Source: Lachnospiraceae bacterium (GTDB lineage: Bacteria > Bacillota > Clostridia > Lachnospirales > Lachnospiraceae). From it: DNA of 15,360 bases. A model generated the notes under the pieces. The model did not search any database and had not been told where the DNA came from. It saw only the letters and a list, made by a program, of their open reading frames with translations. The DNA lies in assembly GCA_024684155.1 (NCBI GenBank), contig JAIKXK010000148.1:1-15360 (forward strand), in the 5' to 3' direction. Shown here one piece after another: positions 7,525-14,522 of this stretch. Both the position numbers and the translations under genes were made by a program. Positions within the stretch are counted from its first letter, which is position 1, and each line of letters begins with the position of its first letter.

Positions 7525-7552
7525 TTGCAAATTTTTTATCTCTGACTATAAT
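7525..7552 (+). promoter_or_regulatory. Promoter of the arabinan-utilisation operon
   Basis: TTGCAA (7525-7530) and a perfect TATAAT (7547-7552) are 16 bp apart; transcription should start near 7559. The -10 lies within the 12-bp palindrome CTATAATTATAG (7546-7557). No other convincing promoter was seen before 13322, so all five downstream plus-strand genes are probably transcribed from here. Confidence 0.75.
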
Positions 7553-7561
7553 TATAGATAT

Positions 7562-7592
7562 AACTAAAATAGTTTAGTTTTATTTAAAATAT
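7562..7592. promoter_or_regulatory. Candidate operator A, shared with the ABC importer promoter
   Basis: AACTAAAATAGTTTA (7562-7576) contains the palindrome AACTA-AAA-TAGTT, and a second TTAAAATA begins at 7584, 20 bp after CTAAAATA at 7564. The same block recurs at 14385-14415, with 27 of 31 positions identical. Here it begins just after the predicted transcription start, a repressor position. An inverted half-site, CTATTTTAA, lies at 7512-7520, upstream of the -35. Confidence 0.65.
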
Positions 7593-7606
7593 GACGGGAG
7601 ATAATA

Positions 7607-8560
7607 ATGGATACCAATTTCAAATTCAATGAACCATGGATTATGCAAAGAGCAGATCCTTTTGTAACTTATTATGGCGGATATTATTACTTTACTGCAT
7701 CGGTTCCTGCCTATGACAGTATTGTGCTTAGACGCAGTAAAACTCTTGTTGGTTTAGCTGACGCTGAGGAAAAAGTTCTTTGGAAAAAGCATGAGAGTGG
7801 CCCAATGAGCGAACATATTTGGGCACCAGAATTACATTTTCTTTTTGGGAAATACTACATCTATTTTGCAGGTGGGGAAAAGGAAGATGTATGGAATATT
7901 AGACCTTACGTATTAGAGTGTAGCGGCGATGATCCTTATGAAGATGCCTGGGTTGAAAAAGGAAAAATGCAGTGTGCTGATGATGATGAGTTCTCTTTTA
8001 GAGCCTTTTCACTGGATGCTACCGTGTTTGAAGATAGTGGAAATCACTACTTTGTTTGGGCTGAAAAAGTTGGTGTAGGAAAGCAGATTAGTAATTTATA
8101 TATTGCTCGTATGGAATCAGCTACAAAACTTGCTACAGTTCAGGTACTTTTAACAACTCCTGACTATGATTGGGAGAGAGTTGGTTTCTGGGTAAACGAA
8201 GGACCTTCCGTTATTAAGAAGAACAATAAAATTTATCTTACCTTTTCTGCAAGCGAAACAGGAGCAGCTTATTGCGTAGGTATGCTTTCTACAGAAAGTG
8301 GTAGAGATTTACTTGATCCTCTTAGTTGGAAAAAAGAGCGTTATCCAGTATTAAAAACCGATGCCTCTAAAGAACTTTATGGACCAGGTCATAACTCTTT
8401 TGTAAAGGATGAAGATGGCAGGGATATTATGGTATATCACTGTAGAACAGAAGAAAAAATCGAAGGAAATCCGCTTTATAATCCTAATCGCCATGCATTT
8501 TTGATGCCTGTTGCCTGGGATGAAAATGATGGTCCAATTTTTTCTTATGACAACAAGTAG
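7607..8560 (+). CDS. GH43 exo-acting alpha-L-arabinofuranosidase, cytoplasmic
   Basis: This 317-residue enzyme consists of a GH43 five-bladed propeller and little else, and has no signal peptide, so it acts in the cytoplasm. The three catalytic residues are visible: base D17 in RADPF, pKa-setting D137 in SLDATVF and acid E198 in VNEGPSV; GPGHNSF supplies the usual later His. The sequence style (HIWAPELHF, LDATVFED, WVNEGP) resembles exo-alpha-1,5-L-arabinofuranosidases that release arabinose from arabino-oligosaccharides. A beta-xylosidase role cannot be excluded, because GH43 sub-specificities are hard to call by eye. First gene of the operon; the ATG has GGGAG six bases upstream. The next gene starts 37 bases later. 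Confidence 0.88.
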   Translation: MDTNFKFNEPWIMQRADPFVTYYGGYYYFTASVPAYDSIVLRRSKTLVGLADAEEKVLWKKHESGPMSEHIWAPELHFLFGKYYIYFAGGEKEDVWNIRPYVLECSGDDPYEDAWVEKGKMQCADDDEFSFRAFSLDATVFEDSGNHYFVWAEKVGVGKQISNLYIARMESATKLATVQVLLTTPDYDWERVGFWVNEGPSVIKKNNKIYLTFSASETGAAYCVGMLSTESGRDLLDPLSWKKERYPVLKTDASKELYGPGHNSFVKDEDGRDIMVYHCRTEEKIEGNPLYNPNRHAFLMPVAWDENDGPIFSYDNK

Positions 8561-8597
8561 GGGATTTGTATTAAGTAAATATGGAGAATGTATATCA

Positions 8598-10115
8598 ATG
8601 AAATGTAAAAAATTAAAAATAACCGCAATCTCTCTCTTAGTTTTATCCTTAGGATTTTCAGCCTGCGGAACAGCCGGATCATCTTCTGGTTCGGATCTTT
8701 CCGCAGATGAAATCCAAAAGGGAATGTACACAAATGGGGTTTCCTGTCATGATCCACAGATTATTCTGGTGGATGATACCTATTATATGACAGGCTCTCA
8801 TATGGTATTAGCAGAGTCAACTGACTTAAACTCTTGGGATTACGTTGCAAATGGAAATGCTACTAAGTACATTTCCAATTTATATGATGGAAGTTTACCG
8901 GCCTTTTCCTATGTAGGAAAAAATGAGGATGGGGGCTATTCTGTATGGGCAGGAAACATTTATTACAATGAAACAATGGATAAGTACATGTTGTATTTTT
9001 GTACCAGTTCCACCTATATTAAATCTGCTTTAGCATTAGCAGTAAGTGATACTCCGGATGGACCTTATGAATACGTAGGAGATTTGCTTTATTCCGGATT
9101 TACAAAATCAGAAATTGAAAAAACGGATTTGTTATCAGTGTTAGGGGAAGATGCTGATACCTCCCGTTATTTTAAGTATGGTGGATATAACAATGATGAG
9201 TGGCCAAACTGTATAGATCCTGCCATTTTTACGGATGAAGATGGAAAAATGTGGATGGTGTATGGATCCTGGTCTGGTGGAATTTTTATGCTAGAAATTG
9301 ATCCAACTACAGGATTTCCAATTCATCCAGAAACGGATGAGGCAAATAATGTAGATGCTTATTTTGGGTATCATCTAATCGGTGGTGGTCATCACGCTTG
9401 TGAAGGTCCTTACATTACCTACAATGAAGAAAACGGATACTATTATTTATTTGTTTCTTATGGGGAATTAACCAGAGAGGGTGGTTATCAAATGAGACAG
9501 TATCGTAGTGAGTCGCCAACAGGTCCTTATTATGATGCTGCGGGAAATACCTGGGATGATGAAGAGGATTATTTTACATATGGATTAAAAATGGCAGGAA
9601 ACTATACCCTTCCTTCATTAGATGGAAGCTATATGGCTCCTGGCGGACAGTCAGTATTTACAGGAACTGATGGGAATACCTACATTACTTATCATCAACG
9701 CTTTGACGAAGGAACCGAATATCATGAACCAAGAGTACATCAGATGTTTTTAACAGAGGATGACTGGTATGTTATGGCTCCTTTTGAAACATCAGATGAG
9801 CACTATATTGAAGGTGGTGTTACAGAGGATACTTTGAATGGAACCTTCCATATTATTAATCATGGTACTGATGTGTCATCTACTATAGAACATACAGAGG
9901 CCTGTGAATTCTCTAAGGGGAAAATCAGTGGAGAAAAAGAAGGCACTTATGAGTTTGAAGAGGGTTCTAATAGTGTGACTGTAACCTTAGGCGAGCAGAC
10001 CTTTAAGGGAGAAGTGATAGAAATGACAGATGAAGCCGGCAATCATACGATTTGCTTTATGGCTACATCCAATAACAATGAAACTATATGGGGTATTCGC
10101 TATTTAAGCGAATAG
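8598..10115 (+). CDS. GH43 endo-arabinanase, surface lipoprotein
   Basis: This 505-residue extracellular enzyme is expected to cut internal alpha-1,5 bonds of arabinan at the cell surface. The start at 8598 has GGAGA nine bases upstream and gives a type II signal peptide ending LSLGFSAC, with C23 lipidated; an ATG 87 bases further out spoils the signal. Phe at -3 of the lipobox is unusual. Catalytic residues are D52 in CHDPQI, D207 in CIDPAIF and E269 in ACEGPY. Length and layout match two-domain Abn2-type arabinanases: propeller to ~residue 390, then a beta-rich C-terminal domain. Where the paralogue at 11961 has APGHNS, this protein has APGGQS, so the conserved metal-site His is replaced or shifted. 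It is the only enzyme of the operon with an export signal. Confidence 0.88.
   Translation: MKCKKLKITAISLLVLSLGFSACGTAGSSSGSDLSADEIQKGMYTNGVSCHDPQIILVDDTYYMTGSHMVLAESTDLNSWDYVANGNATKYISNLYDGSLPAFSYVGKNEDGGYSVWAGNIYYNETMDKYMLYFCTSSTYIKSALALAVSDTPDGPYEYVGDLLYSGFTKSEIEKTDLLSVLGEDADTSRYFKYGGYNNDEWPNCIDPAIFTDEDGKMWMVYGSWSGGIFMLEIDPTTGFPIHPETDEANNVDAYFGYHLIGGGHHACEGPYITYNEENGYYYLFVSYGELTREGGYQMRQYRSESPTGPYYDAAGNTWDDEEDYFTYGLKMAGNYTLPSLDGSYMAPGGQSVFTGTDGNTYITYHQRFDEGTEYHEPRVHQMFLTEDDWYVMAPFETSDEHYIEGGVTEDTLNGTFHIINHGTDVSSTIEHTEACEFSKGKISGEKEGTYEFEEGSNSVTVTLGEQTFKGEVIEMTDEAGNHTICFMATSNNNETIWGIRYLSE
10094..10114 (+). other. Intra-operon hairpin at the end of the lipoprotein GH43 gene
   Basis: An 8-bp stem, TATTCGCT (10094-10101) with AGCGAATA (10107-10114), and a five-base loop cover the final codons and the first two bases of the stop codon. 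It has no T tract, so it is probably not a terminator. It sits 20 bases before the GH51 start and could stabilise or process the mRNA at this boundary. Confidence 0.5.
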
Positions 10116-10134
10116 ATAAGGACAAGGAGAAAAG

Positions 10135-11643
10135 ATGTCAGAATTAGTAATTAACAATAAAAATCAAGTTTCTCATATCAATCCAGAAATCTATGGTCAT
10201 TTTTCAGAGCATTTAGGAAGATGTATCTATGAGGGAATTTATGTTGGAGAGGACTCCGATATTAAAAATGTAAATGGAATGAGATGTGATGTGGTAGAGG
10301 CATTAAAAGAGTTAAAGGTGCCTTTGCTTCGCTGGCCGGGAGGATGTTTTGCAGATGAATACCATTGGAAAGATGGTATTGGCCCGAAAGAAAATAGAAA
10401 GAAAATGGTAAATACTCATTGGGGCGGCGTGGTAGAAGATAATAGCTTTGGAACACATGAATTTTTTGAGCTATGCCGTCAGCTTGGATGTAAGACTTAC
10501 ATCAATGGAAATGTTGGTAGTGGTACGGTTCAGGAAATGTCTGAATGGGTAGAATATATGACCTTTGAAGGGGTTTCTCCAATGGCTGACTTACGTAAGA
10601 AAAACGGTCACAAAGAGCCTTGGACCATTGATTATTTCGGTGTAGGAAATGAGAACTGGGGATGTGGTGGAAATATGCGTCCATCTTACTATGCAGATTT
10701 GTATCGCAGATTCCAGACCTATGTGAGAGTTTATAACCCGGATAAGCCAATCAAAAAGGTTTGTGGTGGAGCAAATGTAGATGATTTCCATTGGACAAAA
10801 ACAGTGTTAGATGTAACACATGATCATACACCACCTCAGTTCCATGGATTTATGGATGGTTTGTCACTTCATTATTATGTTCATCCAGAAGGATGGGAAA
10901 TTAAGGGAAGTGCCACTGATTTTGATGAAGAGGTCTGGTATAAAACTTTAAATAAAGCTTTATTTATGGATGAACTTGTAACAAAGCATGGTCATATTAT
11001 GGACCAGTACGATCCAGATAAAAATATCGGTATGATTGTAGATGAATGGGGTACCTGGTATACCTGCGAACCTGGAACCAACCCAGGATTTTTATATCAG
11101 CAAAATACCATTCGTGATGCTTTGGTTGCTGGCATTACATTGAATGTATTCAATAAACATTCCGATCGCGTAAAGATGGCAAACTTAGCACAGATGGTGA
11201 ATGTATTACAGGCGGTTTTACTTACAGAAGGAGATAAGATGATAAAAACTCCTACTTACCATGTAATGCATCAGTACAGATATCATCAGGATGGAGAACT
11301 TTTAGATTCTTCTCTTACCGGAGTCGAAGAAATTACTGTGGGTGAGTGGAGTGTTCCAAAGGTTACAGAGTCTGTATCCGTAGATAAGGATGGCATTATT
11401 ACTCTTACAGTTAATAACCTATCTATTAAGGATAAGGAAACAGTTTCTGTTACATTTGCAGATGGAGATTATGAGGTAATTGAAGCAACACAGGTAACGG
11501 GTGAAATTCATGCTCATAATACCTTCGATGCACCTGAGGTTGTAACAGAAGAAGCTTTCACATCATATGAATGTGCAGAGAATAAAGCGACTCTTACTTT
11601 GGCACCAAGTAGTGTTACTATGATTCGATTTAAATCAAAATAA
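10135..11643 (+). CDS. abfA: GH51 alpha-L-arabinofuranosidase, cytoplasmic
   Basis: This 502-residue retaining glycosidase removes terminal arabinofuranose from arabino-oligosaccharides and arabinoxylan fragments. It has no signal peptide, so it works on imported substrate. The acid/base is E173 in GVGNENWG and the nucleophile E304 in IVDEWGTW, both in standard GH51 context; LLRWPGGCFADEYHWKDGIG is the usual substrate-pocket loop. A C-terminal beta-sandwich follows the barrel from about residue 390. Length is normal for bacterial AbfA. The gene starts 19 bases after the lipoprotein GH43 stop, with AAGGAGA just upstream, so they are co-transcribed. No araA, araB or araD is in the window; arabinose catabolism must be encoded elsewhere. 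Confidence 0.96.
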   Translation: MSELVINNKNQVSHINPEIYGHFSEHLGRCIYEGIYVGEDSDIKNVNGMRCDVVEALKELKVPLLRWPGGCFADEYHWKDGIGPKENRKKMVNTHWGGVVEDNSFGTHEFFELCRQLGCKTYINGNVGSGTVQEMSEWVEYMTFEGVSPMADLRKKNGHKEPWTIDYFGVGNENWGCGGNMRPSYYADLYRRFQTYVRVYNPDKPIKKVCGGANVDDFHWTKTVLDVTHDHTPPQFHGFMDGLSLHYYVHPEGWEIKGSATDFDEEVWYKTLNKALFMDELVTKHGHIMDQYDPDKNIGMIVDEWGTWYTCEPGTNPGFLYQQNTIRDALVAGITLNVFNKHSDRVKMANLAQMVNVLQAVLLTEGDKMIKTPTYHVMHQYRYHQDGELLDSSLTGVEEITVGEWSVPKVTESVSVDKDGIITLTVNNLSIKDKETVSVTFADGDYEVIEATQVTGEIHAHNTFDAPEVVTEEAFTSYECAENKATLTLAPSSVTMIRFKSK

Positions 11644-11682
11644 AAGGAATCATATATTTCATAGCTTTTTATGGAGAATAAG

Positions 11683-11937
11683 ATGGAAGAAAATGTGATT
11701 TTTTGCAGACAATGTGAGATATTAAATAACCTTCCAAAAGATGTCTTAGATTACACACAAAAGTTATATCGGTTGCTTGATGAAAAGGATCGGGCAACCG
11801 ATTCTTTAATTTCACAAAGATTAAAGGTGTGTGAAACCTGCGAGAAAAATAGGGAAGGAACCTGTCAAAGCTGTGGCTGTTATGTAGCCTTTCGGGCAAT
11901 GAAAAAAGAAGGTAATTGTCCTATGAAAAAATGGTAA
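11683..11937 (+). CDS. Small Cys-rich protein (DUF6171-like), function unknown
   Basis: This 84-residue protein has four cysteine pairs or clusters: CRQC near the N-terminus, CETC, CQSCGC and a final C in NCPMKKW. A helical middle (LDYTQKLYRLLDEKD) follows the first pair. The GCYVAFRAMKKEGNCP end resembles the small putative zinc-binding proteins grouped as DUF6171 in Clostridia; this is recalled, not searched. The ATG at 11683 was preferred to the one at 11671 because GGAGA (11673-11677) then sits five bases upstream. The gene lies between two glycosidase genes (39 bases after GH51, 23 before GH43). Such proteins may bind metal or nucleic acid, but no function is known. Confidence 0.8.
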   Translation: MEENVIFCRQCEILNNLPKDVLDYTQKLYRLLDEKDRATDSLISQRLKVCETCEKNREGTCQSCGCYVAFRAMKKEGNCPMKKW

Positions 11938-11960
11938 TTAAAAAGGAGATTTACGGAAAT

Positions 11961-13322
11961 ATGGAAAATTTAGTGTATGTGGAAGAACCCAAAAAACCAA
12001 CTATGGAGGATTTTGGAAATAGAGAGCAACCGGGACTATGGATGACTCATGATCCAGCTGCTTATCAGGATCCTGTATCAAAGAATTATTATATTTATAG
12101 TACTGGAGCATTATTGAAAAAATCGGAGGATATGATTCATTTTACCTCTCTTGGAAAGGTCTGTGAAGTTCCAGAAGAAGCCTATGAATGGACAAAAAGC
12201 AGAGATATTTGGGCTCCTGATATTGTAAAGGTTGGTGACGAATATCGTTTATACTGCAGCAACTCTTCTTGGGGAGTTCAGCAGTCATGTATCTTTTTGG
12301 CAGTATCCTCCTCACCAGAAGGTCCTTTTGAACCAAGAGGTATTGTGATAAAAACCTCTGATAAATTACCAGTAAATGCTATTGATGCAAATATTATTAC
12401 AGATGCAAAAACAGGTCAGATGTATATGCTTTATGGATCTTTTTGGGGTGGATGTTATGTTTTAGAATTAGATGTAGAGACTGGTCTTTCAAAAAATCCA
12501 TGTCCAAGAAAATGGACCTATGACAAAAAGAGCGATTCTTTCTCATGTGAAATGAAAAATATTATTGGGACCTGTGTGGCAAAAAGACCGAAGTACTTAA
12601 GTACAGCAGTAGAAGGGCCCTATATGATTTATAACGAAGTCTTTGATTTTTATTATCTATTTGTTTCTTATGGATCGCTAAAGAGTGACTATAATATTTG
12701 CGTCGGCAGAAGTAAACATATTACAGGACCGTTTTTAGATTCAAAAGGAGAGTCATTAATCAGTGCTCTTGGTACAGAAACTGCAGGAAATTTACTTATG
12801 GCAGGGTATGAATGGAATGATGGCATATCATATATGGCACCAGGACACAACTCAGTTTTAAGAAATGAAGAAAATGATTTCTTTTTAGTTACTCACATCA
12901 GAGAAAAAAACTTCCATGATGAACCGGAACCTTCCACCATGCAGGTAAGACGTATCTATTTTTCGGAAGACGGATGGCCTTATGTAGAATCAGAAGTTTA
13001 TGCTGGAAAAGCGGAACATGAATTTACCAAAGAAGAGTTACTTGGATTTTATGAAAGAATCGATTTTTATAAAACCATTCCTCAGGGGATTTCTGTTTCT
13101 ACTCCAATGAAATTGGGGGAAGAATCTTATTATGAACATTGTTCCGTTTGTGGAGAGTGGGAAATGACAGATGGAAATCATCTGGAAATTACCTATGGGC
13201 CATATAAAGAAAAAACGACGGTGGCCTATGTCTTTGATCGAGAAAGACAAGTGACCACCATCGGTATTTGCGGCATAGATGAAGAGGGCCGAAGCTTTTG
13301 GGCGAAGAAGATTAGTGATTAA
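11961..13322 (+). CDS. GH43 arabinanase/arabinosidase, cytoplasmic
   Basis: This 453-residue GH43 enzyme lacks a signal peptide. Catalytic residues are D31 in THDPAA, D142 in AIDANI and E218 in AVEGPY; the metal-site motif APGHNS is intact. Shared wording with the surface enzyme (VEGPY/CEGPY, YYLFVSYG, SYMAPG) shows the two are paralogues of the two-domain endo-arabinanase type, one outside and one inside the cell. Residues from about 385 on form a C-terminal beta domain. It probably trims imported arabino-oligosaccharides with the GH51 and first GH43 enzymes. The ATG at 11961 was chosen; AAGGAG is 12 bases upstream, somewhat far. The last gene of the operon: its stop codon overlaps the stop of the convergent regulator gene by four bases (TTAA). 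Confidence 0.88.
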   Translation: MENLVYVEEPKKPTMEDFGNREQPGLWMTHDPAAYQDPVSKNYYIYSTGALLKKSEDMIHFTSLGKVCEVPEEAYEWTKSRDIWAPDIVKVGDEYRLYCSNSSWGVQQSCIFLAVSSSPEGPFEPRGIVIKTSDKLPVNAIDANIITDAKTGQMYMLYGSFWGGCYVLELDVETGLSKNPCPRKWTYDKKSDSFSCEMKNIIGTCVAKRPKYLSTAVEGPYMIYNEVFDFYYLFVSYGSLKSDYNICVGRSKHITGPFLDSKGESLISALGTETAGNLLMAGYEWNDGISYMAPGHNSVLRNEENDFFLVTHIREKNFHDEPEPSTMQVRRIYFSEDGWPYVESEVYAGKAEHEFTKEELLGFYERIDFYKTIPQGISVSTPMKLGEESYYEHCSVCGEWEMTDGNHLEITYGPYKEKTTVAYVFDRERQVTTIGICGIDEEGRSFWAKKISD

Positions 13323-13330
13323 TCTTCTTC
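13304..13330. terminator. Hairpin formed by the overlapping ends of two convergent genes
   Basis: GAAGAAGATTA (13304-13314) and TAATCTTCTTC (13320-13330) form a perfect 11-bp stem with a five-base loop. The stem contains the last codons of both the GH43 gene and the opposing regulator gene. No T tract follows on either strand, so it may act as a 3'-end stabiliser or a factor-dependent stop rather than a classic terminator. Confidence 0.6.
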
Positions 13331-14242
13331 CATAGGAATATAATGAATATTCACATTGATGTCTTGTGCGTAGTTTCCAAAGGACGAACCAAAAATGGTA
13401 AGTCCGCCTACGTGCGCGGCGTCATCCTTTACAGCCATTTTAAATCGTATTTTACTACGATAGTCTAATTGGAAAGTATCAATACTTACATCTGAAATTT
13501 TCAATCCATCAATATAAGTTCCACTGGAATTAATTACAAGTAATTTTAATAATCCATATTGATTCCAATTATCAAACCACCAATCCGGTGTGAAGATTCC
13601 ACGTACATCACCATAATCCCCAGGAGAAGTCCAGGTACCTATTTCTGTATCATTGATAGAAAAGGTAATATCAGAAGGCCATACACTGTTAATACCGGGG
13701 GCTTCTGAGGAAATCTCGGTGGAAATCATGATTTCAGTAATCTTTTGCCCAGAAGGAATGAAGTTTGGAATTTCATATTCCACAAATCCTTTTGTAAACC
13801 AAAGAATTTCAGCGTTATAACGATCTGGGTGTCCAAAGTATCTGGTATCATCAACTTCTCCCACTAGGGATTCACCAGTAGCGATTCCACAGGTAGGATA
13901 TACCTGGTAATCAGAGTAGTGACCAATCTTAATATTGGTACTATATACATTTTGAGTAGTTTCTGGTGCGGTAAAGTCAATTAATAACTTATCCATATTT
14001 AAACTGCAAATCTTTTGATTGCCGTGTCCTGCAGATTCACCGGAAGTGGTGATAATGCCACAGGCTTCCATTTTCTTTATATGATTGGTTAAAGCACCGT
14101 TTGTGATTTTTAAGTCCGTTGCAATTTCGTTCATATTCATACGTTGATTCTTTAATAGAAGTTTAATGATATCAATACGAACGTCGGATCCTAATACCTT
14201 AAAGAGCTCTAATCCCTCATCAGGTGAAGTAATATATATCAT
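13319..14242 (-). CDS. ArsR-like winged-helix regulator with C-terminal sensor domain
   Basis: This 307-residue cytoplasmic protein is probably the local switch of arabinan use. Residues ~8-90 form an ArsR/HTH_20-like winged helix: LELFKVLGSDVRIDIIKLLL, then NEIATDLKITNGALTNHIKKM as the helix-turn-helix and GIITTSGES...KICSL as the wing. Residues ~100-305 are beta-rich and aromatic-rich (YFGHPDRYNAEILWF, FTPDWWFDNWNQYG), likely a ligand-binding jelly roll; metal-sensing Cys motifs of classic ArsR proteins are absent. The ATG at 14242 was chosen because AAGGAG lies six bases upstream; longer in-frame starts reach into the promoter. It is divergent from the ABC-importer gene and convergent with the enzyme operon. 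Sugar sensing is inferred from context. Confidence 0.8.
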   Translation of the reverse strand: MIYITSPDEGLELFKVLGSDVRIDIIKLLLKNQRMNMNEIATDLKITNGALTNHIKKMEACGIITTSGESAGHGNQKICSLNMDKLLIDFTAPETTQNVYSTNIKIGHYSDYQVYPTCGIATGESLVGEVDDTRYFGHPDRYNAEILWFTKGFVEYEIPNFIPSGQKITEIMISTEISSEAPGINSVWPSDITFSINDTEIGTWTSPGDYGDVRGIFTPDWWFDNWNQYGLLKLLVINSSGTYIDGLKISDVSIDTFQLDYRSKIRFKMAVKDDAAHVGGLTIFGSSFGNYAQDINVNIHYIPMEED

Positions 14243-14248
14243 CCGATT

Positions 14249-14254
14249 CTCCTT
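14249..14254 (-). promoter_or_regulatory. Shine-Dalgarno fixing the regulator start
   Basis: Minus-strand AAGGAG is six bases before the ATG at 14242. The next upstream ATG (14260) would place this site inside the coding sequence, and it has no comparable site of its own. Confidence 0.75.
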
Positions 14255-14283
14255 ATTCATAGTGTAAATAACTTGTACTAATA

Positions 14284-14313
14284 TATACAAAAACATTGTA
14301 TACCAACTGTCAA
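14284..14313 (-). promoter_or_regulatory. Regulator promoter with overlapping inverted repeat
   Basis: A perfect minus-strand -35 TTGACA (14308-14313) is followed after 17 bp by a poor -10, TTGTAT (14285-14290). The inverted repeat TATACAA-N5-TTGTATA (14284-14302) covers the -10 and part of the spacer. Next to the -35 is AACTATTT (14312-14319), which matches half of the operator shared by 7562 and 14385. Both are consistent with autoregulation. Confidence 0.5.
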
Positions 14314-14384
14314 CTATTTCGTACAAAAAAGTATTCGTTTTAATTAACAAAAATTACTTTGCGTTTCTGTTGAAATTCACGAAA

Positions 14385-14415
14385 AACTAAAATAGTTTAA
14401 ATTAATCTAAAATAT
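14385..14415. promoter_or_regulatory. Candidate operator B upstream of the ABC importer gene
   Basis: AACTAAAATAGTTTA (14385-14399) is identical to the core of operator A. CTAAAATA recurs exactly 20 bp apart (14387 and 14407), two helical turns. It ends three bases before the -35 of the importer promoter, an activator position, and lies about 70 bp upstream of the divergent regulator promoter. Confidence 0.65.
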
Positions 14416-14418
14416 TCA

Positions 14419-14447
14419 TTGACGTTAAAATATTTGAGCGTTAGAAT
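14419..14447 (+). promoter_or_regulatory. Promoter of the sugar-binding lipoprotein gene
   Basis: TTGACG (14419-14424) and TAGAAT (14442-14447) are 17 bp apart, predicting a start near 14454 and a leader of about 69 bases. The leader has a small GGGTAAAACCC hairpin and a competing AACCC/GGGTT pairing, too weak to call an attenuator. AGGAGGG (14511-14517) is the ribosome site. Confidence 0.78.
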
Positions 14448-14458
14448 TACATTGTAAT
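14446..14458. promoter_or_regulatory. Palindrome at the importer transcription start
   Basis: ATTACA-T-TGTAAT is a perfect 6-1-6 palindrome overlapping the -10 end and the predicted start. The core ACATTGTA also occurs in the inverted repeat at the regulator promoter (14294-14301). This is a typical repressor position. Confidence 0.5.
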
Positions 14459-14522
14459 CAAAAAGGGGTAAAACCCAAAAACATTTTTTCATTTTATTTT
14501 TTAGGGTTATAGGAGGGAATAA

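Noticed and set aside
8351..8731. Antisense open frame of 126 codons opposite the end of the first GH43 gene
   Set aside because: It lies opposite clear genes, has low-complexity composition, no family resemblance and no ribosome site.
14419..14446. Near-direct repeat TTGACGTTA / TTGAGCGTTA as an operator
   Set aside because: It coincides with the -35 and the -10 flank, and the copies differ by an insertion; chance similarity is likely.
14465..14508. Attenuator in the importer leader (GGG/CCC versus AACCC/GGGTT pairings)
   Set aside because: The pairings are only three to five base pairs with A/T-rich loops; no terminator hairpin is formed.
14243..14522. Catabolite-repression (cre) site near the importer promoter
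   Set aside because: No sequence close to the TGNAANCGNTTNCA consensus was found here or in 7406-7606.
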